NCBI GenBank assembly: GCA_020854035.1
Contig: JADZGE010000020.1
Span: 1 to 64,000 of the forward strand
Direction: 5' to 3'
DNA length: 64,000 nt
Origin: Burkholderiales bacterium
GTDB lineage: Bacteria > Pseudomonadota > Gammaproteobacteria > Burkholderiales > SG8-41
The notes below the pieces were generated by a model, which was not told where the DNA came from, made no database searches, and saw only the letters and a program-made list of their open reading frames with translations. A program made the translations under genes and the position numbers. Below, piece after piece: positions 29,904 through 37,868 of this stretch; position 1 is the stretch's first letter; each line of letters starts with the position of its first letter.

Positions 29904-30097
29904 ACGCCGATGAACGCCGATGCACGCCGATGAAAGATAGCGAGCCGCGTGCCGCCGTGACTTGCGTGGCATGTTGCACTCCCGGGGACGGCTTGCGGAG
30001 AGAGCACAGCCGCTTTCCGTCGCTCCATGGACCTCTCGAAATGAAGCTCCCGTCGAAGCCCATGGGGCATCGGCGTCTATCGGCGTTCATCGGCGGC
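29904..30097. repeat. intergenic element with inverted arms of three 10-base units
   Basis: ACGCCGATG repeats with a 10-base period at 29904-29933; the complement (CATCGGCGT) repeats with the same period at 30068-30097. The 134 bases between have no gene. The 214-base gap between the UGSC gene and the AtuA gene holds nothing else. Confidence 0.7.
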
Positions 30098-30110
30098 TGA
30101 CGACACGAAC

Positions 30111-31553
30111 ATGGCGGGCACCAGCAGCGAGATCCGCGTGCTCTCTCCCACCGGCGTGTGCGGCTCGGGATTCCTCGAATCCTCCTTCGAGACGGCGCTC
30201 CGCTGGCAGCCGCATGTCATCGGTTGCGACGCGGGCTCCACCGACCCCGGCCCCGCCTACCTCGGCGCGAGCCGCACCGCCTTCCCGAAGGACGCGATCG
30301 AGCGCGACCTCCGCCTGATGCTGCGCGGGGCCCGCCGCATCGGCGTGCCGCTCGTGGTCGGTTCGGCCGGCACCGGCGGTAACGACGCGCAGCTCGAACT
30401 CATGCGCGGGCTCGCCCGGAAGATCGCCGCGGAGGAGGGACTGGGCTTCACGCTGGCGCTCATCCATGCCGAGCAGGACAAGGCGTATCTCAAGCGGCGG
30501 CTGCGCGAAGGTCGCGTGAAGCCGCTCGACCCGGCGCCGCCCTTCGACGAGGCGACCATCGATCGCAGCGAGCACATCGTCGGCATGATGGGGGCGGAGC
30601 CGTTCCAGCGGGCGCTCGCGGCGGGTGCGGATGTCGTGCTCGCCGGACGGGCGAGCGACACCGCCGTGTTCGCGTCGTACCCCCTCATGCACGGCATCCC
30701 GGCGGGCATCGCCTGGCACGCGGCGAAGATACTCGAGTGCGGGGCGGCCTCGGTCGTCTCGCGCCGGACCCCGGACTGCATGTTTGCCTGGCTGCGCGCC
30801 GATCACTTCGTCGTCGAGGCGCCGGATCCGGCGTTGCGGTGCACGCCCCAGAGCATCGCCTCGCACAGCCTCTACGAGAACGCGGACCCGTTCCGTCTCG
30901 TCGAGTGCTCCGGAACGCTCGACCTGACGGGCTCGCGATACGAGCCCGCCGGCGAGCGCTCGGTGAGGGTCACGGGGAGCGCCTTCGAGCACGCCGCTCG
31001 CTACACGGTGAAACTCGAGGGGGCGGAGAGGATCGGCTACCAGAGCATCCTGATCGGTTCCATCCGCGACCCCTACTTCATCCGCCAGATCGACGACTGG
31101 TTGGCCCGGCTCCGCAAGCGCATACACGAGCGCGTGACGCAAGTGTACGGAGCCGGGCTCAAGCCGGATGAGTTCACGTTCAACATTCGCGTCTACGGCA
31201 AGGACGGCACGATGGGGCCGCTCGAGCCGGTGAAGGAGATCCGCTCGCACGAACTCGCCCTCGTGTTCGAGGTGACCGCCCCGACGCAGGAGATCGCCTC
31301 CAGCATCGCCGGCATCACGCGACACCAGGCGCTGCATCTGCCCATTCCCGAGTGGAGCGGCCTCATCACCGCGCTCGCCTGTCCCTACAATCATCTCGAC
31401 CGCGGCGCCGTCTACAGCTTCAACGTGAACCACGTCGTCGAGCCCGACGATCCGTACGAGATGTTCCCGATGGAGTTCATCCGCGTGGAGCGCGGCGCGG
31501 AGCGGAGGCTGGCCGCAGCAGAGGTGGAATTGGCCACCGATGGACGCCGATGA
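30111..31553 (+). CDS. AtuA-family (DUF1446) protein
   Basis: 480 residues. RVLSPTGVCGSGFLESSFET at the start, then VIGCDAGSTDPGPAYLG (~37-53) and PLVVGSAGTGGNDAQLELM are typical of the acyclic terpene utilisation family AtuA, as is VVLAGRASDTAVFA (~180-193). The family is implicated in terpenoid and carboxylate breakdown with unclear chemistry. It is followed by a DUF4387 gene, its usual partner. The stop codon lies inside a 10-base repeat unit (31544-31562), so the last residues (ATDGRR) come from repeat DNA. Confidence 0.88.
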   Translation: MAGTSSEIRVLSPTGVCGSGFLESSFETALRWQPHVIGCDAGSTDPGPAYLGASRTAFPKDAIERDLRLMLRGARRIGVPLVVGSAGTGGNDAQLELMRGLARKIAAEEGLGFTLALIHAEQDKAYLKRRLREGRVKPLDPAPPFDEATIDRSEHIVGMMGAEPFQRALAAGADVVLAGRASDTAVFASYPLMHGIPAGIAWHAAKILECGAASVVSRRTPDCMFAWLRADHFVVEAPDPALRCTPQSIASHSLYENADPFRLVECSGTLDLTGSRYEPAGERSVRVTGSAFEHAARYTVKLEGAERIGYQSILIGSIRDPYFIRQIDDWLARLRKRIHERVTQVYGAGLKPDEFTFNIRVYGKDGTMGPLEPVKEIRSHELALVFEVTAPTQEIASSIAGITRHQALHLPIPEWSGLITALACPYNHLDRGAVYSFNVNHVVEPDDPYEMFPMEFIRVERGAERRLAAAEVELATDGRR

Positions 31554-31694
31554 ACGCCGATTGCTTTCAGACTGCGCTGCCGCCCCACGCCTGCGTCCGC
31601 GGCCTGTGCCCCATGAGAGCGTCCAGCGGATGCCGAATCCCGCTTGCGGAATGCGCGCCCTGCATCGGCGTCGATCGGCGTCCATCGGCGGCTG
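31544..31694. repeat. second intergenic element with 10-base inverted repeat arms
   Basis: ACGCCGATGA/ACGCCGATTG at 31544-31562 and three CATCGGCGT-type units at 31662-31694. Same arms as 29904-30097, different middle. The left arm supplies the stop codon of the AtuA-type gene. Confidence 0.7.
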
Positions 31695-31728
31695 ATCCTG
31701 CCTTTCTGCACGATCGCGGAGGGCGCCG

Positions 31729-32037
31729 ATGACCACCCTCGCCGAACTCGCGCGTCTCATCCGCAGCAAGAACGCGGGCCCCTTCGAGCTGACCTTCGAC
31801 ATCATGTTCGAGGACGAGACGCGCTACCTCCGCGTGCGGCGCTCCGGCGTGCTCTCGCGGGAGCTGATCGCCCGGCTCTACGGCTTGCCGCCGGAGAAGG
31901 TGAAGTTCTTCTGGTGCGACAATGCATGGGCGATCAAGGCTTCCATACCGCGCCCGCACGTGCAGGGCGGGCTCCACGACGGCGACAGCCACGGCGGGCA
32001 GCAGTACGCGCCGTTGATGGATATCGAGGTGCCGTGA
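31729..32037 (+). CDS. DUF4387 protein, AtuA partner
   Basis: 102 residues: LAELARLIRSKNAGPFELTF (~4-23), DIMFEDETRYLRVRRSGVLS, and FFWCDNAWAIKASIPRP (~60-76), ending GDSHGGQQYAPLMDIEVP. This is the DUF4387 pattern, a small protein encoded beside or fused to AtuA-type proteins. Its stop overlaps the start of the following TctC gene, so the two are coupled. Confidence 0.88.
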   Translation: MTTLAELARLIRSKNAGPFELTFDIMFEDETRYLRVRRSGVLSRELIARLYGLPPEKVKFFWCDNAWAIKASIPRPHVQGGLHDGDSHGGQQYAPLMDIEVP

Positions 32038-33032
32038 TGGATCGGGATACCGGCAAGCGACTGGGATGCGCGGCGGCGGCCGCATTCGTTCTCGCGTCGC
32101 ACCCCGCGGCCGCGGCGACGGCCGATCCGGCTGCCCGCTTTCCGCACCGCCCGGTGCGGCTGATCGTGCCGTTTCCCCCGGGCGGGGGGACTGACATCAC
32201 CGCGCGCGCGACGGCAGCGAGGCTCAGCGAGCGATGGGGCGTGACGGTCGTCACGGACAACCGCCCCGGCGCGAACGGCACCATCGGCGTGGACCTTGCC
32301 GCGAAATCGCCGCCCGACGGCCACACGATCAGCATGATCTCCTCCAGCCACACGGTGAACGTGAGCCTCTACGCCCGCCTGCCCTACGACCTGCGGAAGG
32401 ACCTGGCCGCGGTCACGCAGGCGACGAGCCAGCCGTACGCGATGGTGATCCATCCGTCCGTGACCGCGAAGACGGTGAAGGAGTTCATCGCTTACGCACG
32501 CGCGAAACCCGGCGCGGTGAGCTTCGGCTCCTCCGGCATCGGCGGCATCTCGCACCTCGGCGGGGAACTCCTCGCGTCGATCGCCGGCATCCGGATGCTG
32601 CACGTTCCGTACAAGGGCGGCGGCCAGGCGATGGTGGATCTCGTCGGCGGCCAGATCCAGATGCAGCTCGCCACCCTGCTCCTCTCCGGGCCCCATCTCA
32701 AGGCGGGGAGGCTGCGCGCCATGGCGGTGACGACGCCCGGGCGCTGGCCGGGGACGCCGGAGCTGCCAACGATGCAGGAGGCGGGGGTGCCCGGATTCGC
32801 GATCACCCAGTGGTACGGCATCGTCGCCCCCGCGCGCACGCCGCCGGCCATCGTCGCGAAACTGAGCAAGGACATGTCCGACGTCCTGCAGCAGCCGGAC
32901 GTGCGGGACCGGCTCGCCGCCGACGGCGCCGAGGCCGTGGGCAGCAGGCCGGAGGCGTTCGGCGCGCACATAGGCGCCGAGGTGGAGAAGTACGGCAGGA
33001 TCGTCAAACAGCTCGGATTGAAAGCGGAGTAG
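32037..33032 (+). CDS. TctC/Bug-family solute receptor
   Basis: 331 residues; ATG overlaps the preceding stop (TGATG). Signal peptide (LGCAAAAAFVLASHPAAAAT), then VRLIVPFPPGGGTDITARAT (~38-57), TDNRPGANGTIGVDLAAKSP, LHVPYKGGGQAMVDLVGGQI. Probably in one operon with AtuA, DUF4387 and the flavoprotein that follows, and so likely to bind their shared substrate. Confidence 0.92.
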   Translation: MDRDTGKRLGCAAAAAFVLASHPAAAATADPAARFPHRPVRLIVPFPPGGGTDITARATAARLSERWGVTVVTDNRPGANGTIGVDLAAKSPPDGHTISMISSSHTVNVSLYARLPYDLRKDLAAVTQATSQPYAMVIHPSVTAKTVKEFIAYARAKPGAVSFGSSGIGGISHLGGELLASIAGIRMLHVPYKGGGQAMVDLVGGQIQMQLATLLLSGPHLKAGRLRAMAVTTPGRWPGTPELPTMQEAGVPGFAITQWYGIVAPARTPPAIVAKLSKDMSDVLQQPDVRDRLAADGAEAVGSRPEAFGAHIGAEVEKYGRIVKQLGLKAE

Positions 33033-33127
33033 GAATCCGTAACGAACGAGGGGATACTCCCCTCGTGCTCCCCGACATCTCGGGGCCCGACACGCTGTTC
33101 CTCAGGCGCCGGAAGGAGAAGAACGCA

Positions 33128-34609
33128 GTGCAGGCTTACGACGTGGTGGTGGTGGGAAAGGGAAACGCCGCGCTCTGCGCGGCGCTGGCGTCGCGCGACG
33201 AGGGCGCGAGCGTCGCCATCCTCGAGGCGGCGAACGAGGACGAGTCCGGCGGCAACAGCCGCTTCGCGGGCGGCGTGATGCGCTTTGCCTATGGCGGGGT
33301 CGAGGACCTGCGGCGCGTCACGGACATCTCCGACGAAGAGGCGGCAGGGAGCGACTTCGGCACGAACACGCGCGAGGAATTCCTCGATGTCCTCTACCGG
33401 CTGACGAGCTACCGCACCGACACCGATCTCTCCGAGATGCTCGTCGAGAGTAGCCTCGACACCATGGCATGGCTGCGAGCGAAGGGCGCGCGCTTCACCC
33501 TCAACCACGGCCGGCAGTCGGGGATGGTGAACGGCCGGCGCGTGTATTTCGGCAACATGCCGATCGAGGTGAACGGCGGCGGCGCCGGTCTGGTGCAGTA
33601 TCTCGACGCCGCCGCGAAGAAGGCGGGAATCGAGGTGATCTACGAGACCCGCGTCACCTCGCTTCTCTACGACGGCGAGCGCGTCTCCGGCGTGCGCGCG
33701 CAGCAGCGCGGGAAGGCGGTGGAGTTCCGCGCGAGATCGGTGGTGCTCGCCTGCGGCGGCTTCGAAGCGAATCCAGAGTGGCGCACCCGCTACCTCGGCC
33801 CCGGCTGGGAGCTTTGCAAGGTGCGCGGAACGCGCTTCAACGTGGGCGACGGCCTGCGGATGGCGCTGGAGATCGGCGCCGCGCCGTACGGCAACTGGTC
33901 GGGATGCCACGCCACCGGGTGGGACCGCTACGCGCCGGAGTTCGGCGACGTCAACGTCGGCGACCAGTTCCAGAAGCACAGCTACATCTTCGGGCTCCTT
34001 GTGAACGCCGACGGCAGGCGCTTCGTGGACGAGGGCCGGGACTTCCACTCCTTCACCTACGCCAAGTACGGCGGCGAAGTGCTGAAGCAGCCGGGGCAGT
34101 TCGCGTGGCAGGTGTTCGATTCCAAGGTGACGCACCTCCTGCGCTCGGAGTACCGCATCAAGTTCCTGACGAAGGTATCGGCGAATACGCTCGAAGAACT
34201 CGCGACGAAGCTCGAGGGCGTGAATCCGGAGGGATTCCTGAAGACGGTGCGCGAATTCAACGCCGCGGTAAGGACGGACGTGAAGTTCGACCACACGGTG
34301 AAGGACGGCAAATGCACCGAGGGCATCGAGCCGAAGAAGTCCAACTGGGCGCAGCCGCTCGATACCCCGCCGTTCGACGCCTATGCAACGACCTGCGGCA
34401 TCACCTTCACGTTCGGGGGACTGCGCATCGACAGGGAGACGGGACAGGTGCTGAACGTCCACTTCCACCCGATTCCGGGGCTCTACACCGCCGGCGAGAT
34501 GGTCGGGGGGCTTTTCTACTTCAACTACCCGAGCGGGACGGGGCTCGTCTCCGGCGCCGTGTTCGGCCGCCTTGCCGGCACCTCGGCCGGGCGGGCTGCG
34601 AAGAGCTGA
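33128..34609 (+). CDS. FAD-dependent dehydrogenase, fumarate reductase/TcuA type
   Basis: GTG 33128 with AAGGAG nine bases upstream gives 493 residues. The N-terminal dinucleotide fold reads YDVVVVGKGNAALCAALAS (~3-21) followed by ILEAANEDESGGNSRFAGG, close to tricarballylate dehydrogenase TcuA and flavocytochrome c subunits. VVLACGGFEANPEW (~205-218) and a C-terminal GLYTAGEMVGGLFYFNYPSG (~455-474) complete the FAD site. Oxidation of a tricarboxylate or related acid imported through the neighbouring receptor is a reasonable inference. Confidence 0.88.
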   Translation: MQAYDVVVVGKGNAALCAALASRDEGASVAILEAANEDESGGNSRFAGGVMRFAYGGVEDLRRVTDISDEEAAGSDFGTNTREEFLDVLYRLTSYRTDTDLSEMLVESSLDTMAWLRAKGARFTLNHGRQSGMVNGRRVYFGNMPIEVNGGGAGLVQYLDAAAKKAGIEVIYETRVTSLLYDGERVSGVRAQQRGKAVEFRARSVVLACGGFEANPEWRTRYLGPGWELCKVRGTRFNVGDGLRMALEIGAAPYGNWSGCHATGWDRYAPEFGDVNVGDQFQKHSYIFGLLVNADGRRFVDEGRDFHSFTYAKYGGEVLKQPGQFAWQVFDSKVTHLLRSEYRIKFLTKVSANTLEELATKLEGVNPEGFLKTVREFNAAVRTDVKFDHTVKDGKCTEGIEPKKSNWAQPLDTPPFDAYATTCGITFTFGGLRIDRETGQVLNVHFHPIPGLYTAGEMVGGLFYFNYPSGTGLVSGAVFGRLAGTSAGRAAKS

Positions 34610-34618
34610 TTCGATTAT

Positions 34619-34700
34619 CCGCAGAGACGTCGAGACCCGGAAAAACCGCGAAGAGCATCTTTGAATTGCTCGGCGCCTCTGCGCCTCTGCGCCTCTGCGG
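34619..34700. repeat. hairpin element with three 8-base units
   Basis: CCGCAGAG at 34619-34626 pairs with CTCTGCGG at 34693-34700; inside the right arm GCGCCTCT repeats at 34673, 34681 and 34689. Lies between the flavoprotein and the next MmgE/PrpD gene. Confidence 0.65.
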
Positions 34701-34710
34701 CGAGAGAACC

Positions 34711-36111
34711 ATGAGCCACGAAACAACGACCGGCAACCCCTACACCCGCGGCATCGCGGAATTCGTCTCGGGCCTCCGCTACGAGGCGATCCCCGCGGAA
34801 GTGCGGCACCGCATCAAGCTCCTCATGCTCGATTCTCTCGGCTGCGCGCTCTACGGCGCCGATCTCGAGTGGTGCCGCATCCTTCAGGATACGTTCGCCG
34901 CGGTGGACACGACCCGCGAGTGCGCGGTCTGGGGAACCGGAAGGACGCTCTCCGCGCCGCACGCCGCGCTCGCGAACGGCACCGCGGTTCAGGGGTTCGA
35001 ACTGGACGACGTGCACCGCGCCGGCGTGCTGCACGTGGGCGCGGTCGTGCTGCCGGCGCTGATTCCACTCGCCGAGCGGAAAGCCGGCATGAGCGGGAGG
35101 GAGTTCCTGACCTCCGCCGTCGCCGGCTACGAGATCGGGCCGCGCGTGGGCCTATGCATGGGCCCGGCGCACATCGCCTCGGGCTGGCATTCCGGCGCAA
35201 CCCTGGGCGTGTTTTCCGCCGCCGCCGGCGCGGCGCGCGGGCTGCGGCTCGACGCCGACCGGACCGTGCACGCGCTCGGCATCGCGGGCACGCAGGCCGC
35301 AGGTCTCATGGCGGCGCAGTTCGGCGCGATGGTGAAGCGCATGCACGCGGGGCGCTCCTCGCAGAGCGGGCTCTACGGGGCGCTCCTCGCGGCGGGCGGT
35401 TTCACCGGCATCGTCAACGTGCTGGAGAGCGAGTACGGCGGTTTCTGCACGACGATGTCGCAGTCGAAGGACAATTTCGACCTCGCGGAGCTCACCGCTG
35501 GCCTGGGCTCCACGTGGCAGACGATGGGCATCGCGCTCAAGTTCTATTCCTGCGTCGGCAGCAACCATACGACGCTCGACGCCATCCGCGACATGCGGGC
35601 GGAGCGGCCGTTCGGCGCGAAGGACGTGAGGAAGATCGTGGTCCACGGCTCGAAGGTAACGATGGAGCACGTGGGCTGGAAGTACGCCCCGCAGGGCCTC
35701 ACCTCCGCCCAGTTGAACCTGCCCTACTGCGTCGCCACCTGGCTCATCGAGGGCGACTGCTTCGTGGACCAGTTCACGGAGGACAAGGTCGCGGATCCCG
35801 CGCGCATGGCGCTCGCGGAGAAGGTCGAGGTACGCGAGGACCCGGCGATCACCGCGAAGGGCGCGAAGTTCCGCCACATGGTCCACGCCGAGGCGCATTT
35901 GAACGACGGCACCGTGCTCGGGCGCACGGTGGAAGCGGCGCGGGGTAGCGAGCAGAAGTTCGCGTCCGACACGGACGTGGTCCGGAAATTCGAGAAGCTC
36001 GCGCAAAAGGCGCTGCCGCGGGACCGGGTCGGGAAACTGCGCGACGCGATGCTGGGCCTGGAAGAGCTCGCGGACGCGGCGGAACTGGCGCGGTTGATGG
36101 TGAAGGGCTGA
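34711..36111 (+). CDS. MmgE/PrpD family protein
   Basis: 466 residues from ATG 34711. Family blocks: LMLDSLGCALYGADL (~32-46), NGTAVQGFELDDVHRAGVLH (~90-109), ASGWHSGATLGVFSAAAGAA (~157-176), MHAGRSSQSGLYGALLAAGG and LKFYSCVGSNHTTLDAIRDM (~277-296). The CVGSNHT version of the C-terminal motif differs from CCGSTH of the copy at 25467, so the substrates probably differ. It follows the AtuA-TctC-flavoprotein run. Confidence 0.88.
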   Translation: MSHETTTGNPYTRGIAEFVSGLRYEAIPAEVRHRIKLLMLDSLGCALYGADLEWCRILQDTFAAVDTTRECAVWGTGRTLSAPHAALANGTAVQGFELDDVHRAGVLHVGAVVLPALIPLAERKAGMSGREFLTSAVAGYEIGPRVGLCMGPAHIASGWHSGATLGVFSAAAGAARGLRLDADRTVHALGIAGTQAAGLMAAQFGAMVKRMHAGRSSQSGLYGALLAAGGFTGIVNVLESEYGGFCTTMSQSKDNFDLAELTAGLGSTWQTMGIALKFYSCVGSNHTTLDAIRDMRAERPFGAKDVRKIVVHGSKVTMEHVGWKYAPQGLTSAQLNLPYCVATWLIEGDCFVDQFTEDKVADPARMALAEKVEVREDPAITAKGAKFRHMVHAEAHLNDGTVLGRTVEAARGSEQKFASDTDVVRKFEKLAQKALPRDRVGKLRDAMLGLEELADAAELARLMVKG

Positions 36112-36217
36112 GAGACCGGGCCGCGAGCCACCGGCCACGAGCCCCGCGCTGCGAGCTACGAGCCGCGCGCCGCGAGCCGCCGGTTGACGGCATCGAACCA
36201 CGGATAGCTGACCGCGG

Positions 36218-37594
36218 TCAGCTACCCCCGCGGCCTTTCCTGCTCCGGAACCGGAACAGACCGGTAAGTTCGCCGACGTCTCGGAGCTTCTCGAGCCGCC
36301 ACGCCGCCGCGAGCACCTTGTCGCACTGCGCGGGGTCGAGACGGCCGCGCGAGAGCTCGCGGAATTTTTCGTCGATCTCGGCATCCGTCAGCGGGTTGCC
36401 GGTGTGCCCCTTGAAGTAGCGGACCTCGGCCGCTCTCGTCTCCCCCCCGCGCAACCGGACTTCGATCCGGCACGGCCATTCGGCCGGATAGCGCTTGCTG
36501 AATTCCGGGTTCTCCCGCATCGTCGTGCGCCCGACGAGGCGCGCGATGCGGGGATCGCGGATGCGGGCCGCGGAGAACGTTCGCCCGGTCACCTTGCCGT
36601 CGATCAACGCTGCGGCGACGCAGTAGGGCAGGCTGTGATCCGCCGTCTCGCGCGTCGCCGGGTGCCAGAGCGCCGCCTTGCGGTCCGCGTAGCGCTCCGC
36701 GACCCAGTAGGTCTCGATATCGATCGCCTCGATGTCCTCCGCCCGCGCCTCGCCGTGAAGCGCGAGCGCGACCGTGATCGGCGACTGCGAATGCACGACC
36801 GACGGAAACGCCTTGATATGGGTCTGCGTGACGCGGAACGGGCCGCCGCGACCGCCGAAGGGCTGCCACTCGAACTTCCCCGTCGCGCGCCACAGGCCGA
36901 ACCTTCCCTCGATCGCCTGCTCCGGCCCGGTCATGCCCGCCGCCGCGAGGCGTGCCGCGAAGAGGCCGTTCCTCGCGGCGTTGGCGGCGGCGGCCCCCTT
37001 CCACATCGCCAGCTCGCCGAACCGGGTCTGCTCCAGCGCGAGGTTGGGCGTCACGGCGAGCGATATCGCGTTGCCCATCGCCTTGCGCGAAAGTCCAAGC
37101 ACCTTTCCCGCGCCCACCGCGCAGGCGACGACTCCATGGACCACGTGGTCCCAGCCGATCTCGCGGGGCACCGACTCGGAGAAGTTGCAGAACGTCTCGT
37201 AGGCGGCCACCGCGCCGAGTATGGTCGAGCGCCCGCCGGCGCCGGCCGCATCCGCCGCGGCGAGCACGCCCGCGAAGACATCGCTCGGATGGCCGGTGGA
37301 CTTCGCGGCGTAGGCGTCGTTGAAGTCGAGGTAGCGCATCGCCACCCCGTTCGCGAACGCCGCGAGCTCCGGCGCCGTGCGCCCGCCCGTGCCGAGAATG
37401 CGCGCCGACGGGCTCGCCCTGACGCCCCCCGCGATCCGCCGCGCGATCGCGGCGGGCGCGGCACCGTAGCCGCCGACGGCGCAGCCGAGCGTGTCGATCA
37501 GCCGGCGCTTGCACTCGTGCACCGCCGCGGCGGAGAGATCGCGGTACTCGAGCCCCGTGGCGTAGTACGCGAGGCGGGTGATCGTCGGGTCCAT
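36218..37594 (-). CDS. MmgE/PrpD family protein
   Basis: 458 residues from ATG 37594. Blocks: RLIDTLGCAVGGYGAAPAA (~31-49), ANGVAMRYLDFNDAYAAKST (~82-101) followed by GHPSDVFAGVLAAAD, LALEQTRFGELAMWKGAAAA, and IKAFPSVVHSQSPITVAL (~280-297). It matches the subgroup with a DFND motif and a Ser/His-containing C-terminal motif. Stands alone on this strand and converges on the plus-strand gene at 34711; the gap between holds CGAGCC-rich repeats. Confidence 0.86.
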   Translation of the reverse strand: MDPTITRLAYYATGLEYRDLSAAAVHECKRRLIDTLGCAVGGYGAAPAAIARRIAGGVRASPSARILGTGGRTAPELAAFANGVAMRYLDFNDAYAAKSTGHPSDVFAGVLAAADAAGAGGRSTILGAVAAYETFCNFSESVPREIGWDHVVHGVVACAVGAGKVLGLSRKAMGNAISLAVTPNLALEQTRFGELAMWKGAAAANAARNGLFAARLAAAGMTGPEQAIEGRFGLWRATGKFEWQPFGGRGGPFRVTQTHIKAFPSVVHSQSPITVALALHGEARAEDIEAIDIETYWVAERYADRKAALWHPATRETADHSLPYCVAAALIDGKVTGRTFSAARIRDPRIARLVGRTTMRENPEFSKRYPAEWPCRIEVRLRGGETRAAEVRYFKGHTGNPLTDAEIDEKFRELSRGRLDPAQCDKVLAAAWRLEKLRDVGELTGLFRFRSRKGRGGS

Positions 37595-37868
37595 GTGCGA
37601 ATCCGGGCCGGCCGGACAGGCCGAGCGGCGAACATACCACGCGGCGCCCTCTCGCATCCTGGAAACCCCGGGGTGCCGATGCTCGTCCCGCGTTGTCAAC
37701 GGCCGGGGCGTTCGCACGTTAAGCCGGTGTCGATCGAACCGGCGGCGCGCGAAGGCGCCCGTATAATGCGCGCTTTTCTCGCCCGCCCACCCATGCGTTT
37801 CCCGTCCTGCCAGCCGTGCACGCGCGCGGCGCGCTCGCGGTACTAGCGGGCGCTCATCGGCGGCACCC
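37595..37868. other. divergent intergenic region with a TATAAT box
   Basis: No gene seen. TATAAT at 37762-37767 points towards the plus-strand gene at 37869; no good -35 match was found. The last bases (CTCATCGGCGGC) repeat the end of the 10-base repeat elements. Confidence 0.4.

Noticed and set aside
28826-30070. Long minus-strand frame opposite the UGSC fusion gene
   Set aside because: Antisense shadow; no domain, and composition rich in His/Arg.
29904-30097. CRISPR array
   Set aside because: The 10-base units are contiguous and occur as inverted arms; there are no spacers or cas genes.
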